From NCBI GenBank assembly GCA_030620115.1, contig JAUXFG010000014.1, positions 1 to 39,076 of the forward strand: a stretch of DNA of 39,076 nt, given 5' to 3'. Positions 25,580 through 34,189 of the stretch are shown piece by piece. Source of the stretch: Candidatus Fermentibacterota bacterium (lineage in GTDB: Bacteria; JAFGKV01). The notes beneath the pieces were generated by a model that was not told where the DNA came from, did not search any database, and saw only the letters and a list, made by a program, of their open reading frames with translations. The translations under genes and the position numbers were made by a program. Position 1 is the first letter of the stretch; each line of letters starts with the position of its first letter.

Positions 25580-26074
25580 TCAGCTCCGCCGGTCTGTACG
25601 CTTATTCCAGAAACGAATCACTGCTGGATCCATGGTTTGGAGAACGACCGCGGTCTCACCGGTCACCAGAGCATATTCGTTCTCTCCTTCTCCGCGGGCC
25701 TCAATAATCGCCAATTCACCGCCGGAGAGCCCCCGGATTGATGGATCGCCAAGCTCCAGGAATGGGATTCTACCTTCCCGATCCACAAAGTAGAACCTCC
25801 TATTCCCCGGAGATGGACGTACGACACCAGCGGCGATGATCCGCTGCAGAGAATCACCTGCTGAGGCCCCCTGAAGATCCCGCTGCCGCCTTCGTTCCTC
25901 CTCCTTCAGTTCCTCTTCCTCCTGTTGCCGCTGTAGCCGTATCCTCTCCTGCTCACGGTGGACCGAGACTTTGCCCTTTCTCTTCTTCTGCGCCCGCTCA
26001 GCACGTTTCATATCCTCTGTCGTCCGTCGGTCGATAAGCCCCGACTTGAGCAATGCATCTTTGAGATCAGCCAT
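25580..26074 (-). CDS. DUF2058-family protein
   Basis: This 164-residue protein begins MADLKDALLKSGLIDRR, the typical N-terminus of DUF2058 (YaiL-like) proteins. A highly charged helical segment rich in Lys, Arg, Glu and Gln follows (about 20-70), probably a coiled coil. The C-terminal domain includes RRFYFVDREGRIPFLEL and LSGGELAIIEARGEGENEYALV, matching the family. DUF2058 proteins are nucleoprotein-associated in enterobacteria but have no settled function. AGGAGG lies 6 bases before the ATG. It converges on fusA with a 98-base gap that shows no terminator. Confidence 0.82.
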   Translation of the reverse strand: MADLKDALLKSGLIDRRTTEDMKRAERAQKKRKGKVSVHREQERIRLQRQQEEEELKEEERRRQRDLQGASAGDSLQRIIAAGVVRPSPGNRRFYFVDREGRIPFLELGDPSIRGLSGGELAIIEARGEGENEYALVTGETAVVLQTMDPAVIRFWNKRTDRRS

Positions 26075-26120
26075 AGTGCGCCTCCTGCCATCTGATATCT
26101 TAAAACATATCCAAAGAAGC

Positions 26121-26258
26121 GTAACCGTTCATAGGTTCAATGCTCAGAGGTTCGGGCGAACAAGATCACCGACTGAAAGGAACCCTTGAACCCCGAACCC
26201 CTGAACCTTTGTACCCTGAACCCTGAACCCATGAACCTTTCAACCCGCGAACGGTTAC
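26121..26258. repeat. 138-base element with GTAACCGTTC inverted ends and GAACCCT arrays
   Basis: The left end GTAACCGTTC (26121-26130) and right end GAACGGTTAC (26249-26258) are a perfect 10-base inverted repeat. Between them, the left arm has GGTTCA/GGTTCGGG units and the right arm has GAACCCT-like 7-9 base units. The right end includes the TAA stop codon of the radical SAM gene (26255-26257, minus strand). The same decamer occurs at 23354-23363 upstream of fusA. This looks like a small insertion-type element. Confidence 0.65.
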
Positions 26259-27571
26259 CGGAATGCATCGCGGTCTTCCCGCACTTCGGCCCTTTCGGGC
26301 AATTCCCACCGATTGAAATATCCTAATTCAACATCAGGAAGCTCTGCCCTCAAGTAGTCGACCAGGCGCTCCATGCCTATGCCGGGTGCCCAGGAACAAG
26401 CACCCAATTTCGTGAGGTAGAACGCCGGATCTATGTTCAGATTCTTGAGATGGATGAATCGAACGCGATTGCGGCGTGCAAGTTCCACCAGCGCGTGCAT
26501 CTCCTCGGGCTGATCGCTTACCCCCGGAAACACGAGATAATTGATCATAGTATACACTCCGGCTCTCTCCGCCACTCGTAGCGCCTCGGCAACATCGCGG
26601 AGTGAGAAATCAATTGGTTTGTGGTACGCATCATAAATCCCCTCCCGGGCGCTGGCAAGGCTGACACGGAGCGAATCCAAGCCCGCCGAAGCCAATCCTA
26701 GGATCCGTGTAGGAGAATACCCATTCGAATTGAGATTGATCACCCCCGCCGAGGTTTGAGATCGTATCTCTTGGATGCTAGCCTCAAGGAGCGCCGCCTC
26801 GGTGAGCGGCTCACCTTCACAACCCTGTCCAAAACTCACGATGGGCTCTCGCGCCGCCTCGAGGTGATGCACGGCAATCTCGGTCACCTCGCTCACCGTA
26901 GGTGTGAAACCTATGCGCTCGTGTGAAGCCACACAGCCATCCGGGGACTGGAATGAGAGGCAACCAAGACATGCTGCATTGCACCGCCGGCTCACTGGCA
27001 ACGGGGCCTCCCAACGCTCCAAGAAGAGGTTCTTCGCTGCAAAGCAATGATACTCTGTTGCACATCTGATGAGATGGTGCATGAGCCGGTTCTCTGGCAT
27101 GATCCGCCGAAAGGCTTCGATGGCGGGGAGGAGCGCCCGGTCATCGTAGTTCTTGGGGTTCCATCTGCTGCTCTTATCCAGCACGATAAGAGGTGCGACC
27201 ATCTTGCCTGACATCCAGCCCACGGCAGAATAGGCCCAGAGAGGAAACGGCTCTGATCGGGCACTCCAGTCAGCCGCAGGGACCAGAAGCCGAAGATACC
27301 CGGGAGGAAGGAAGGCAGCCACCGCATGTACCCGCTTCCCTTCAATGGATTCCACTTCCACCACACCACCGCTCTTTGGATCAAATCCAAGAGCTATACA
27401 GCCGGGAAGGAAGAACAGACGGCTATATGGCGGCAGAGGCGCTATCGTTGCGGGCTCGGGAATCACAGGGTGGAGCCCGCTGGCGCCTGCCATGGCGAGG
27501 CGAGGATGCTCGAACACATTCGCGTCATCGTCCGCCAGCAGCAGCCTTGGATATGCCTCACGACGTTTCAT
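26255..27571 (-). CDS. Radical SAM protein of unknown substrate
   Basis: From the ATG at 27571, with GAGGAG 5 bases upstream, the protein has 438 residues. The radical SAM cluster is Cys197, Cys201 and Cys204 in SRRCNAACLGCLSF. The GQGCEGEPL segment and INLNSNGYSP follow the usual radical SAM core order. The first 190 residues are a separate domain without a motif I know (PYSRLFFLPGCIALGFDP, PPGYLRLLVP). The reaction is unknown. The frame is open to 27676, but the ribosome site decides for 27571. The stop codon lies in the inverted end of a repeat element, so the C-terminus may have been changed by insertion. It is divergent from dnaE. Confidence 0.82.
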   Translation of the reverse strand: MKRREAYPRLLLADDDANVFEHPRLAMAGASGLHPVIPEPATIAPLPPYSRLFFLPGCIALGFDPKSGGVVEVESIEGKRVHAVAAFLPPGYLRLLVPAADWSARSEPFPLWAYSAVGWMSGKMVAPLIVLDKSSRWNPKNYDDRALLPAIEAFRRIMPENRLMHHLIRCATEYHCFAAKNLFLERWEAPLPVSRRCNAACLGCLSFQSPDGCVASHERIGFTPTVSEVTEIAVHHLEAAREPIVSFGQGCEGEPLTEAALLEASIQEIRSQTSAGVINLNSNGYSPTRILGLASAGLDSLRVSLASAREGIYDAYHKPIDFSLRDVAEALRVAERAGVYTMINYLVFPGVSDQPEEMHALVELARRNRVRFIHLKNLNIDPAFYLTKLGACSWAPGIGMERLVDYLRAELPDVELGYFNRWELPERAEVREDRDAFR

Positions 27572-27978
27572 TGCGCTCCTCGGAACCTCTTCCTTCCGCC
27601 AACGGCGGGAGGACCGCGTCGGAAAGTTGAAGATAGCTCCTTGCATTTCGATTGTATGAGTAGATGAGTCTAACAAGTTCGATTGGGCATTGCAAGGTAT
27701 AGGCGTTATGGGAGTTCAGGGTTCAGTGTTCAGATTTCAGGGGGGATCGGCCAAGGACCAGATTCTTCCTGAACCCTGAACACTGAACCCTCCTAACCCT
27801 TACAAGCAATGCAACAACAAGCATTGCGCTCCCAGGGAGGTCAACGTAATCTATTAAGCCTGATTCGACTCTCCTACCGGGGTATGGTGTCACGGGTCAT
27901 GTTGCCGTAGCCCTCAAATCCGGCTATCTTTTCGCTCATGTCAGCTACTTCTTGATATGCCCTTCCAGTGAGGAGCTT
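27572..27978. other. Divergent spacer between radical SAM gene and dnaE
   Basis: The spacer should hold the promoters of both genes, though no clear -35/-10 pair stands out. Its main feature is the inverted heptad structure at 27715-27791. A short open stretch before dnaE beginning at a TTG (27952) is not thought to be translated. Confidence 0.55.
27715..27791. repeat. Inverted TTCAGGG / CCTGAAC heptad hairpin
   Basis: The left arm reads TTCAGGG, TTCAGTG, TTCAGAT, TTCAGGG (27715-27742). The right arm reads CCTGAAC, CCTGAAC, ACTGAAC, CCT (27768-27791). AGGGTTCAGTGTTCAG (27718-27733) and its exact reverse complement (27776-27791) give a 16-base perfect stem with a 42-base loop. Confidence 0.75.
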
Positions 27979-30900
27979 ATGGATTCCCGACCGTTTGTGC
28001 ACCTGCATACGCACTCATGTTATAGCCTGCTGGATGGCGCGATACCAGTGAAGACTCTGATCGAGGCCACCAAGAACTTGGGCATGGATGCCTTGGCGCT
28101 CACCGATCATGGCAACATGTTTGGGGCGGCTGAGTTCTACTTGACGGCCGGCAAAGCCGGCATCAAGCCGATTGTCGGCTCAGAAGTATACGTCGTCCCC
28201 GGACCCAAGGCGGACAAAAGCAACGGGCAGAAGGACATTCGACATCTGATTCTCTTGGCAAAAAACCTTGAGGGATACCGCAATCTCGTCAGGCTCTCCT
28301 CCATTGGCTACTTGGAGGGATTCTATTATAAACCACGAGTTGATCACCACGATCTAGAGGAACATGCCGCGGGTCTTATCGCGCTCTCTGCATGCCTCAA
28401 GGGTGAAATCCCTCAGCTCATTCTTTCTGAGAGATATGGAGAAGCCGAGGAGCGCGCATGCTACTACCGCGACATCTTTGGTGACGGAAACTTCTATCTC
28501 GAGATACAAAACCATGGGATCGCCGAAGAGCTGAAGGTTACGCCGCATCTGGTGGAGCTATCTCGGAAAACGGGGATACCTCTTGTCGCGACCAATGATG
28601 CACATTACCTGCTTAAGGAACATGCCGACTCCCATGAGATCTTGCTTTCAATAGCCACTGGGAAGACACTGGATCAAACCCACGACAGGCTCAAATTCAG
28701 CTCCTCCGAGAATTATCTGAAATCGGCGGAACAGATGTGGGAGCTATTCGCGAACATCCCTGAAGCACTGGAGAACACGGCCCATATCGCCCAACAATGT
28801 GATCTATCCCTGCCTATGGGAAACGTGCTCTTGCCGAGCTACCCGCTTCCATCCGATGCCGGAACGCTGGATGACCATCTTGCTCGATTGGCCCGGGCGG
28901 GCGCGGAGAAAATCTACGGTGCCGTTTCCCAGGATGTCAAGGAACGCCTCGATTACGAGTTAGATGTCATGAAGAAATTGGGAATGGCCGGCTATTTCCT
29001 CATCGTTCAGGATTTCATAAAAGAAGCTCACGAGAAAAACATTTCCGTCGGCCCCGGCCGCGGATCGGCGGCATCCAGTATGGTCTGCTACTGCCTCGGC
29101 ATCACCAGGGTTGACCCCCTCCATCATGGTCTGACTTTCGAGCGCTTCTTGAACCCTGAACGCAGCTCCATGCCTGACATAGATCTGGACTTCTGCCAGG
29201 AACGCCGGGGAAAAATCATCGACTATGTAGTGGAGAAATATGGAGAAGAGAATGTCGCTCACATCGCCAGCTTCGGAACTCTTCGCGCCAGAGCGGCGGT
29301 GAAGGACGTCGCACGGGTCATGGGCTTGGCGTTTGATGAGGCGGACTCCCTGAGCAAGATGGTTCCCGAACGAGGAGATGTTTCTCTGGCCGACGCATTG
29401 CAGGCCAACTCGGAACTCAGGAAACGTGTTGAGGAGAACCCGGTCTATGGGGAGCTTTTCAGGCATGCCCAGGTGCTGGAAGGCATCGCTCGCCACCCAT
29501 CCACTCATCCTGCGGGAGTAGTGATCGCTCCCATGCCCCTTCAGGATGTGGTCCCTCTCTTCAAACCTGAACGGGATACGGGAACCATCGCCACAACCCA
29601 ATACGATATGAAATCAGTCGAGAAGATCGGCCTTCTCAAAGGTGACTTCCTAGGGCTGAGAACGGTGACGGTGATCGACCGCTGTTTAGAGCTCATTCAG
29701 CAGAACCAGGGAACAGTTCTCGATCTGGAAGGAGTTGGGCTCGATGACGCCGAGACTTATGCTTTGCTGTCGAGAGCCGAGACTATCGGCCTTTTCCAGG
29801 TGGAAAGCGGGGGCATGACCGACCTTCTCAAGAGAATCCAACCGGACACATTCCGCGACATTGTTGCGGTGAACGCCCTGTTCCGGCCTGGCCCCATGGA
29901 CTGGGGTAATGTCTATGTTGAATGCAAACACGGGAGGCAGAAGCCCAGCTATCCACACCCCCTACTGGAACCGGTTCTCGAGGAGACTTATGGCGTCCTG
30001 CTCTACCAGGAGCAGGTAATGAAAACAACGCAGGTGCTCGCGGGATTCAGCGCCGGTCAAGCCGACGAGATGCGCAGGACGATGTCCAAGAAGGATGACG
30101 AGTCCATGGACCTGGCGAGAAAACAATTCGTGTCGGGCGCGGTGGCGCGGGGCGTCGAAAAACGCATTGCCGAGGAGGTCTACAATCAGATCCAGCCTTT
30201 TGCGGGATATGCCTTCAACAAAGCTCACTCCGTGGCCTATGGCCTGCTCATCTATCAGACAGCATACCTCAAAGCTCATTACCCGTCGGAGTTCATGACT
30301 GCCAATCTGTCGTCATTCGTCGACAATCCTGACCGGCTGCAGCCCCTTATCGATGAATGCCGCCGCCTGGATATTGAGATTCTCCCCCCTGACGTCAATG
30401 CCTCAGGAGTCCTCTTTTCTGTCCGGGAGAATAGAATCCGTTACGCATTCGCCGCGCTCAAGAATCTCGGGCGTCAGGCGGCGGAATCCATCGTCGCGGC
30501 CAGAGAAAAGGACGGTCCGTTCAATTCCATCTTCGATTTCGCCCGCCGAGTGGATCTCAGATTGGTAACAAAGCAGGCCTTGGAATCTTTGGCAAAGGCA
30601 GGCGCCTTCGACTCCATAACTCCAAACAGGGCTGCAATGATGGAGGCGACGAGCTCGGCCATAGAGGAAGGGAGAAGATTCAGGAAATCACAGCAAGAGG
30701 GGCAGCTCTCTTTATTCGGAGAAGACGACCATGCATATGCCGTGGTTGATCCTCAGATGCCCCAGGTCCCTCCATGGACACCAGAAGAGAGGCTAAAGAG
30801 AGAGCTGGAGGCCATCGGCTTCTACCTATCGGGACATCCCCTCGATCGGCACCATTGGGTTTTCTCTCCCTTCGGGCTCCGAACCGCTTCACAGGCCGCT

Positions 30901-31416
30901 CAGATGCGGGAGGATGAATCGGTGGTCGTCGGCGGACAAGTGGGCCGGGTCAATAGGGTCCATAAGGAAGGAAGCGCCCCCTTCTGTTTCTTGGATCTGG
31001 AAGACCAGCAAGGCGGCAAGCTCACGGTAGCGGCCTTCTCAGAGGTCTATGAATCCGGCCGCGAAGTAATGGAACCGGGCACCCTGGTGGCGATAAAGGG
31101 GCGCCTCAGGCGGAGAAAGGGCGAATTGCAGCTCATCGCCTCCTCCATGATTCCACTCAGCAATGCCGGCTCATGGTTTCTCAGCCTCACGGTCGAAATC
31201 GATAGTGCATCAGATGGTCAGATGGTTTGTCATGACCTCGATGAGGCATTCTCATCCTTCCCCGGTTCGGGAACAGCATACATTGAAGTTGCCATGCCAG
31301 ATGGAGAAGCTATTGTTGTCCAGCTAAGGAATCGAGAAATCGAACCCAGTGAGAAGCTGGCTCAACGGCTCAAGGAGTTGCCATTCGTGATGAATGTGGA
31401 GCCGGGTTTGGGTTAG
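27979..31416 (+). CDS. dnaE: DNA polymerase III alpha subunit
   Basis: This is the catalytic subunit of the replicative polymerase, 1145 residues from the ATG at 27979. The PHP domain opens with FVHLHTHSCYSLLDG (6-20) and LTDHGNMFG (41-49). The palm carries the catalytic aspartates in PDIDLDF (399-405; E. coli equivalents are Asp401 and Asp403). FRPGPMD and FNKAHSVAYG follow, then a helix-hairpin-helix region and an OB-fold near the C-terminus (VVVGGQVGRVNRV, FCFLDLEDQQGG). PHP residues look largely preserved. An in-frame TTG at 27952 exists, but ATG after GAGGAG gives the canonical N-terminus. It is followed by accA after 34 bases, as in many proteobacteria. Confidence 0.97.
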   Translation: MDSRPFVHLHTHSCYSLLDGAIPVKTLIEATKNLGMDALALTDHGNMFGAAEFYLTAGKAGIKPIVGSEVYVVPGPKADKSNGQKDIRHLILLAKNLEGYRNLVRLSSIGYLEGFYYKPRVDHHDLEEHAAGLIALSACLKGEIPQLILSERYGEAEERACYYRDIFGDGNFYLEIQNHGIAEELKVTPHLVELSRKTGIPLVATNDAHYLLKEHADSHEILLSIATGKTLDQTHDRLKFSSSENYLKSAEQMWELFANIPEALENTAHIAQQCDLSLPMGNVLLPSYPLPSDAGTLDDHLARLARAGAEKIYGAVSQDVKERLDYELDVMKKLGMAGYFLIVQDFIKEAHEKNISVGPGRGSAASSMVCYCLGITRVDPLHHGLTFERFLNPERSSMPDIDLDFCQERRGKIIDYVVEKYGEENVAHIASFGTLRARAAVKDVARVMGLAFDEADSLSKMVPERGDVSLADALQANSELRKRVEENPVYGELFRHAQVLEGIARHPSTHPAGVVIAPMPLQDVVPLFKPERDTGTIATTQYDMKSVEKIGLLKGDFLGLRTVTVIDRCLELIQQNQGTVLDLEGVGLDDAETYALLSRAETIGLFQVESGGMTDLLKRIQPDTFRDIVAVNALFRPGPMDWGNVYVECKHGRQKPSYPHPLLEPVLEETYGVLLYQEQVMKTTQVLAGFSAGQADEMRRTMSKKDDESMDLARKQFVSGAVARGVEKRIAEEVYNQIQPFAGYAFNKAHSVAYGLLIYQTAYLKAHYPSEFMTANLSSFVDNPDRLQPLIDECRRLDIEILPPDVNASGVLFSVRENRIRYAFAALKNLGRQAAESIVAAREKDGPFNSIFDFARRVDLRLVTKQALESLAKAGAFDSITPNRAAMMEATSSAIEEGRRFRKSQQEGQLSLFGEDDHAYAVVDPQMPQVPPWTPEERLKRELEAIGFYLSGHPLDRHHWVFSPFGLRTASQAAQMREDESVVVGGQVGRVNRVHKEGSAPFCFLDLEDQQGGKLTVAAFSEVYESGREVMEPGTLVAIKGRLRRRKGELQLIASSMIPLSNAGSWFLSLTVEIDSASDGQMVCHDLDEAFSSFPGSGTAYIEVAMPDGEAIVVQLRNREIEPSEKLAQRLKELPFVMNVEPGLG

Positions 31417-31450
31417 TGCCCACGTGGGAAATCTTGGGAGATTCTGAACT

Positions 31451-32431
31451 ATGAATCATGGTCAGGTGCTGGACTTTGAGCGTCCTCTGGTAGAGCTTCG
31501 GCAGAAGATTGCGGAACTCCGGGGATCCTCTGAGGGCAATGTGGCGATCACGCGGGAGGTCGAAGGGCTTGAAGGCCATCTCCAAAAACTCGAAGCCGAG
31601 GTGTTCAATAGCCTTACGGCATGGCAGAAGGTCCAGCTGGCAAGACACCCGAAACGACCTTATACCTTGGACTACATCGGTCATGTATTCGACGATTTCA
31701 CAGAGTTGCATGGCGATCGGCTGTTCGGCGATGATCAATCGGTCGTCTCGGGATTCGCGTGGCTCAGTGGAAGGCCGGTAATGGTGATCGGCCAACAGAA
31801 GGGACGAACCACCAACGAGAAGCTGCAGAGGAACTTCGGCATGCCGCATCCTGAAGGTTACCGCAAAGCCATGCGGCTCATGGAACTTGCATCCCGATAT
31901 GAGAGACCGATCATCACCTTCGTGGATACACCGGGTGCTTATCCTGGAATCGGCTCTGAGGAACGAGGCGTGGCAGAGGCCATTGCCAGGAACCTAAGGA
32001 TCATGATGGAATTGCCGGTTCCTATTCTTGTGGTGGTTATTGGAGAAGGTGGGTCGGGTGGCGCATTGGGTATCGCGGTCGGAAACGTAGTACTCATGTT
32101 CGAGTATTCTATCTATTCAGTCATAAGCCCGGAGGGCTGTGCCGGAATCCTGTTCAAGGATGACCTGACGAATCCCGCATATGTCGCGGACATGGCTGAG
32201 CATCTTGGTCTCACCGCCCCCACCTTGTTGAAGTTGGGCATCATTGAGGAGATTCTCCCCGAGCCCCCCGGAGGTGCGCACACCGATCCCTCTGCTGCGG
32301 CTGCCATAGTCAAGTCAGCTCTCGAGAGACATCTTGGTTTGCTCGACAAACTCTCAGGCGAGGAGCTTATTCGCCAGAGGATGGAGAGATTTGCGCGATT
32401 GGGAGTGTATGCGGATGAGCACACGGAATAG
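31451..32431 (+). CDS. accA: Acetyl-CoA carboxylase carboxyltransferase subunit alpha
   Basis: AccA and AccD form the carboxyltransferase that moves CO2 from biotin to acetyl-CoA in the first step of fatty-acid synthesis. The 326-residue sequence has the AccA N-terminal helices (FERPLVELRQKIAELR) and the crotonase-fold core. Recognisable segments are VIGQQKGRTTNEK, FVDTPGAYPGIGSEERG, GEGGSGGALGIAVGN and YSVISPEGCAGILF. Length is normal for the family. It lies 34 bases after dnaE and overlaps the next gene by 17 bases. accD is not in the window. Confidence 0.97.
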   Translation: MNHGQVLDFERPLVELRQKIAELRGSSEGNVAITREVEGLEGHLQKLEAEVFNSLTAWQKVQLARHPKRPYTLDYIGHVFDDFTELHGDRLFGDDQSVVSGFAWLSGRPVMVIGQQKGRTTNEKLQRNFGMPHPEGYRKAMRLMELASRYERPIITFVDTPGAYPGIGSEERGVAEAIARNLRIMMELPVPILVVVIGEGGSGGALGIAVGNVVLMFEYSIYSVISPEGCAGILFKDDLTNPAYVADMAEHLGLTAPTLLKLGIIEEILPEPPGGAHTDPSAAAAIVKSALERHLGLLDKLSGEELIRQRMERFARLGVYADEHTE

Positions 32432-33131
32432 ACCGAACTCCAAATCCGCCGCTCCCCCGGCGAGAAAACGCAGCTTCCGGAGCAGCAGTGCTTTCAGAAC
32501 GTTCGAAACCCTGCTCTCATCCCTGCTCATTGCGCTCCTGGCGAAACAGTTCGTCATCCAAGCGTTCCGCATTCCTTCGGGATCTATGGAGGATACGCTT
32601 CTAGTAGGCGATTTCCTCTTCGTGAACAAACTTCTGTATGGACCTGAAATCCCTTTCGTGAATTGGCGGTTCCCGGCACTGCGAGTTCCCCGACGGGGAG
32701 AAATTATTGTCTTCAAGGCGCCTCATGTTGATAAGGATTTCATTAAGCGATGCGTTGCAGTGGAGGGAGACACGATACGCTACGTCAATAATGTTCTCTA
32801 CGTCAATGGAGAGCGAATCGAAGAGGACTACAAGCATGTCAAGCGAAACCCAATTGGTCCTCGTGGATATCACAAGAATTTCCCCGATCAACGTTACCAG
32901 GGCAATATCCCCGAGCAGTACAGATTCGTATCAGCCAACGGCGTTTGCTTTATCGTTCCAGAGGGCCACATCTTCATGATGGGCGACAATCGGAACAACA
33001 GTCAGGATTCCAGATTCTGGGGTCCGCTTTCCCTCGACCGCATAAAAGGGAAAGCCATGGTGATCTACATGTCGGTTGATCTGCCTGCAAGGCGGCTTCG
33101 GCTCTCCAGGGTAGGCCGCATCATCACTTGA
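32415..33131 (+). CDS. lepB: Signal peptidase I
   Basis: This membrane protease removes signal peptides from exported proteins. From the ATG at 32415 it has 238 residues, with one N-terminal membrane helix (about 30-50). The nucleophile Ser57 lies in IPSGSMEDTL, the general-base lysine region is DKDFIKRCVAVEGDTI, and the C-terminal box is MGDNRNNSQDSRFWGPL. The start overlaps the end of accA by 17 bases with GGGAG upstream; an ATG two codons earlier is also possible. Longer upstream reading would run within accA. Only one membrane helix is clear, as in Gram-positive and many non-enterobacterial types. Confidence 0.95.
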   Translation: MSTRNRPNSKSAAPPARKRSFRSSSAFRTFETLLSSLLIALLAKQFVIQAFRIPSGSMEDTLLVGDFLFVNKLLYGPEIPFVNWRFPALRVPRRGEIIVFKAPHVDKDFIKRCVAVEGDTIRYVNNVLYVNGERIEEDYKHVKRNPIGPRGYHKNFPDQRYQGNIPEQYRFVSANGVCFIVPEGHIFMMGDNRNNSQDSRFWGPLSLDRIKGKAMVIYMSVDLPARRLRLSRVGRIIT

Positions 33132-33184
33132 GACCACCCTTGCCGGCGACGGGCCCATGATGCACATTGGGAGTGTATTGTTAT

Positions 33185-33207
33185 GCGTGATCTCGACAAG
33201 ATCACGC
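33185..33207 (+). promoter_or_regulatory. Perfect hairpin GCGTGATCT-CGACA-AGATCACGC
   Basis: A 9-base perfect stem with a 5-base loop lies 54 bases after lepB and 110 bases before the next lipoprotein start. There is no T-run, so an operator or mRNA leader structure is as likely as a terminator. Confidence 0.5.
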
Positions 33208-33316
33208 TAGACATGTAACCTGCCTCTCTCCCAGTCCATCCTCATAGTCGAAGAGGATCATCTCGGCCATTGCGGTGGGTGGGTGGTGAGAGGCATGAAC
33301 CCACAGGGAGGTGTGT

Positions 33317-34189
33317 GTGAGCCGAGTAGCAAAGCTGCTATTGCCGGCAGTGATCATCCTTGGCGCATGTTCAGGCCCAAGCGCCGGCCCGGATGCCATC
33401 GTACAGGACCTTGCGAAATCCCTCGATGAGGGTCATCCTGAAGCACTATGGGATGCATTACCCGCGAGCTATCAGACCGACATCAACGAGGTTATCGGTC
33501 TATTTGCCGCCAACATGGACAAGGATGTCTACAATAAGGGCTTCCAAGTGGCAGACAAGCTTGTCTCGGTCCTCAAGAACAAGAAGCAGTTCATCCTCGG
33601 CCATCCTATGATTGCGGGGATGAGCCAGGGGAGACTGAACGACGAGACATACGACGCCGTCATCTCAACACTCGAAACATACACAACAAGTGAGATTTCA
33701 ACACTTGACGGCATGAAGAATCTCAACGTGAGGTCGTTCCTCACCAAGACAGGCGGCAATGCCGCCAAAGACATTAAGACCCTCTCGGAGCTGAGCAATA
33801 GTGAAGCGGTTCCCTTCGAGAAGTTGCAGGATATAGAAGTCAATCTGGTGAGCCACTCCGGTGAAAAAGCAACCATTTCAGTGAAGGCTGGCGATGAGAC
33901 TGAGGAAGTCGAGCTGGTGATGGTGGAGGGCAAATGGGTGCCGGCCAAGATGGCCAGCGGCTGGAAGGATGGCGTGGCAGAAGCAAAAACCAAGATGACC
34001 GAGCTCTCCTCGCAGATGTCCGGTGAGCAAAAGACACAAGCGTTAATGAGCATGGATATGGCGCTGGCGGCATTAGGTCAGTTTGAGGCCGCTTCAACGC
34101 AAGAAGAGTTCAACACCGCCCTCGGCGGCATCATGGGTATGGCCATGGGCGGCATGGGCGGCGGTGCACAGCCTCCCATGGGCGAATAG
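33317..34189 (+). CDS. Lipoprotein of unknown function with Met/Gly-rich tail
   Basis: With GTG at 33317, five bases after a GGGAGG site, the protein has 290 residues. A GTG six bases earlier is too close to that site. The signal MSRVAKLLLPAVIILGAC gives acylated Cys18. The mature part is mostly helical and charged (DALPASYQTDINEVIGLFAANMDKD, VEVEL-type strands, GKWVPAKMASGWKDG). It ends in a flexible tail MGMAMGGMGGGAQPPMGE. No family is recognised. It is followed by a clear terminator, so it is probably a single-gene unit unless read-through reaches the membrane genes downstream. Confidence 0.8.
   Translation: MSRVAKLLLPAVIILGACSGPSAGPDAIVQDLAKSLDEGHPEALWDALPASYQTDINEVIGLFAANMDKDVYNKGFQVADKLVSVLKNKKQFILGHPMIAGMSQGRLNDETYDAVISTLETYTTSEISTLDGMKNLNVRSFLTKTGGNAAKDIKTLSELSNSEAVPFEKLQDIEVNLVSHSGEKATISVKAGDETEEVELVMVEGKWVPAKMASGWKDGVAEAKTKMTELSSQMSGEQKTQALMSMDMALAALGQFEAASTQEEFNTALGGIMGMAMGGMGGGAQPPMGE

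Noticed and set aside
26181-26258. CRISPR-like array
   Set aside because: Units are only 7-9 bases and adjoin with no spacers, and there are no cas genes.
28960-29601. 213-codon minus-strand open frame inside dnaE
   Set aside because: It lies wholly opposite the polymerase core and has no known motif.
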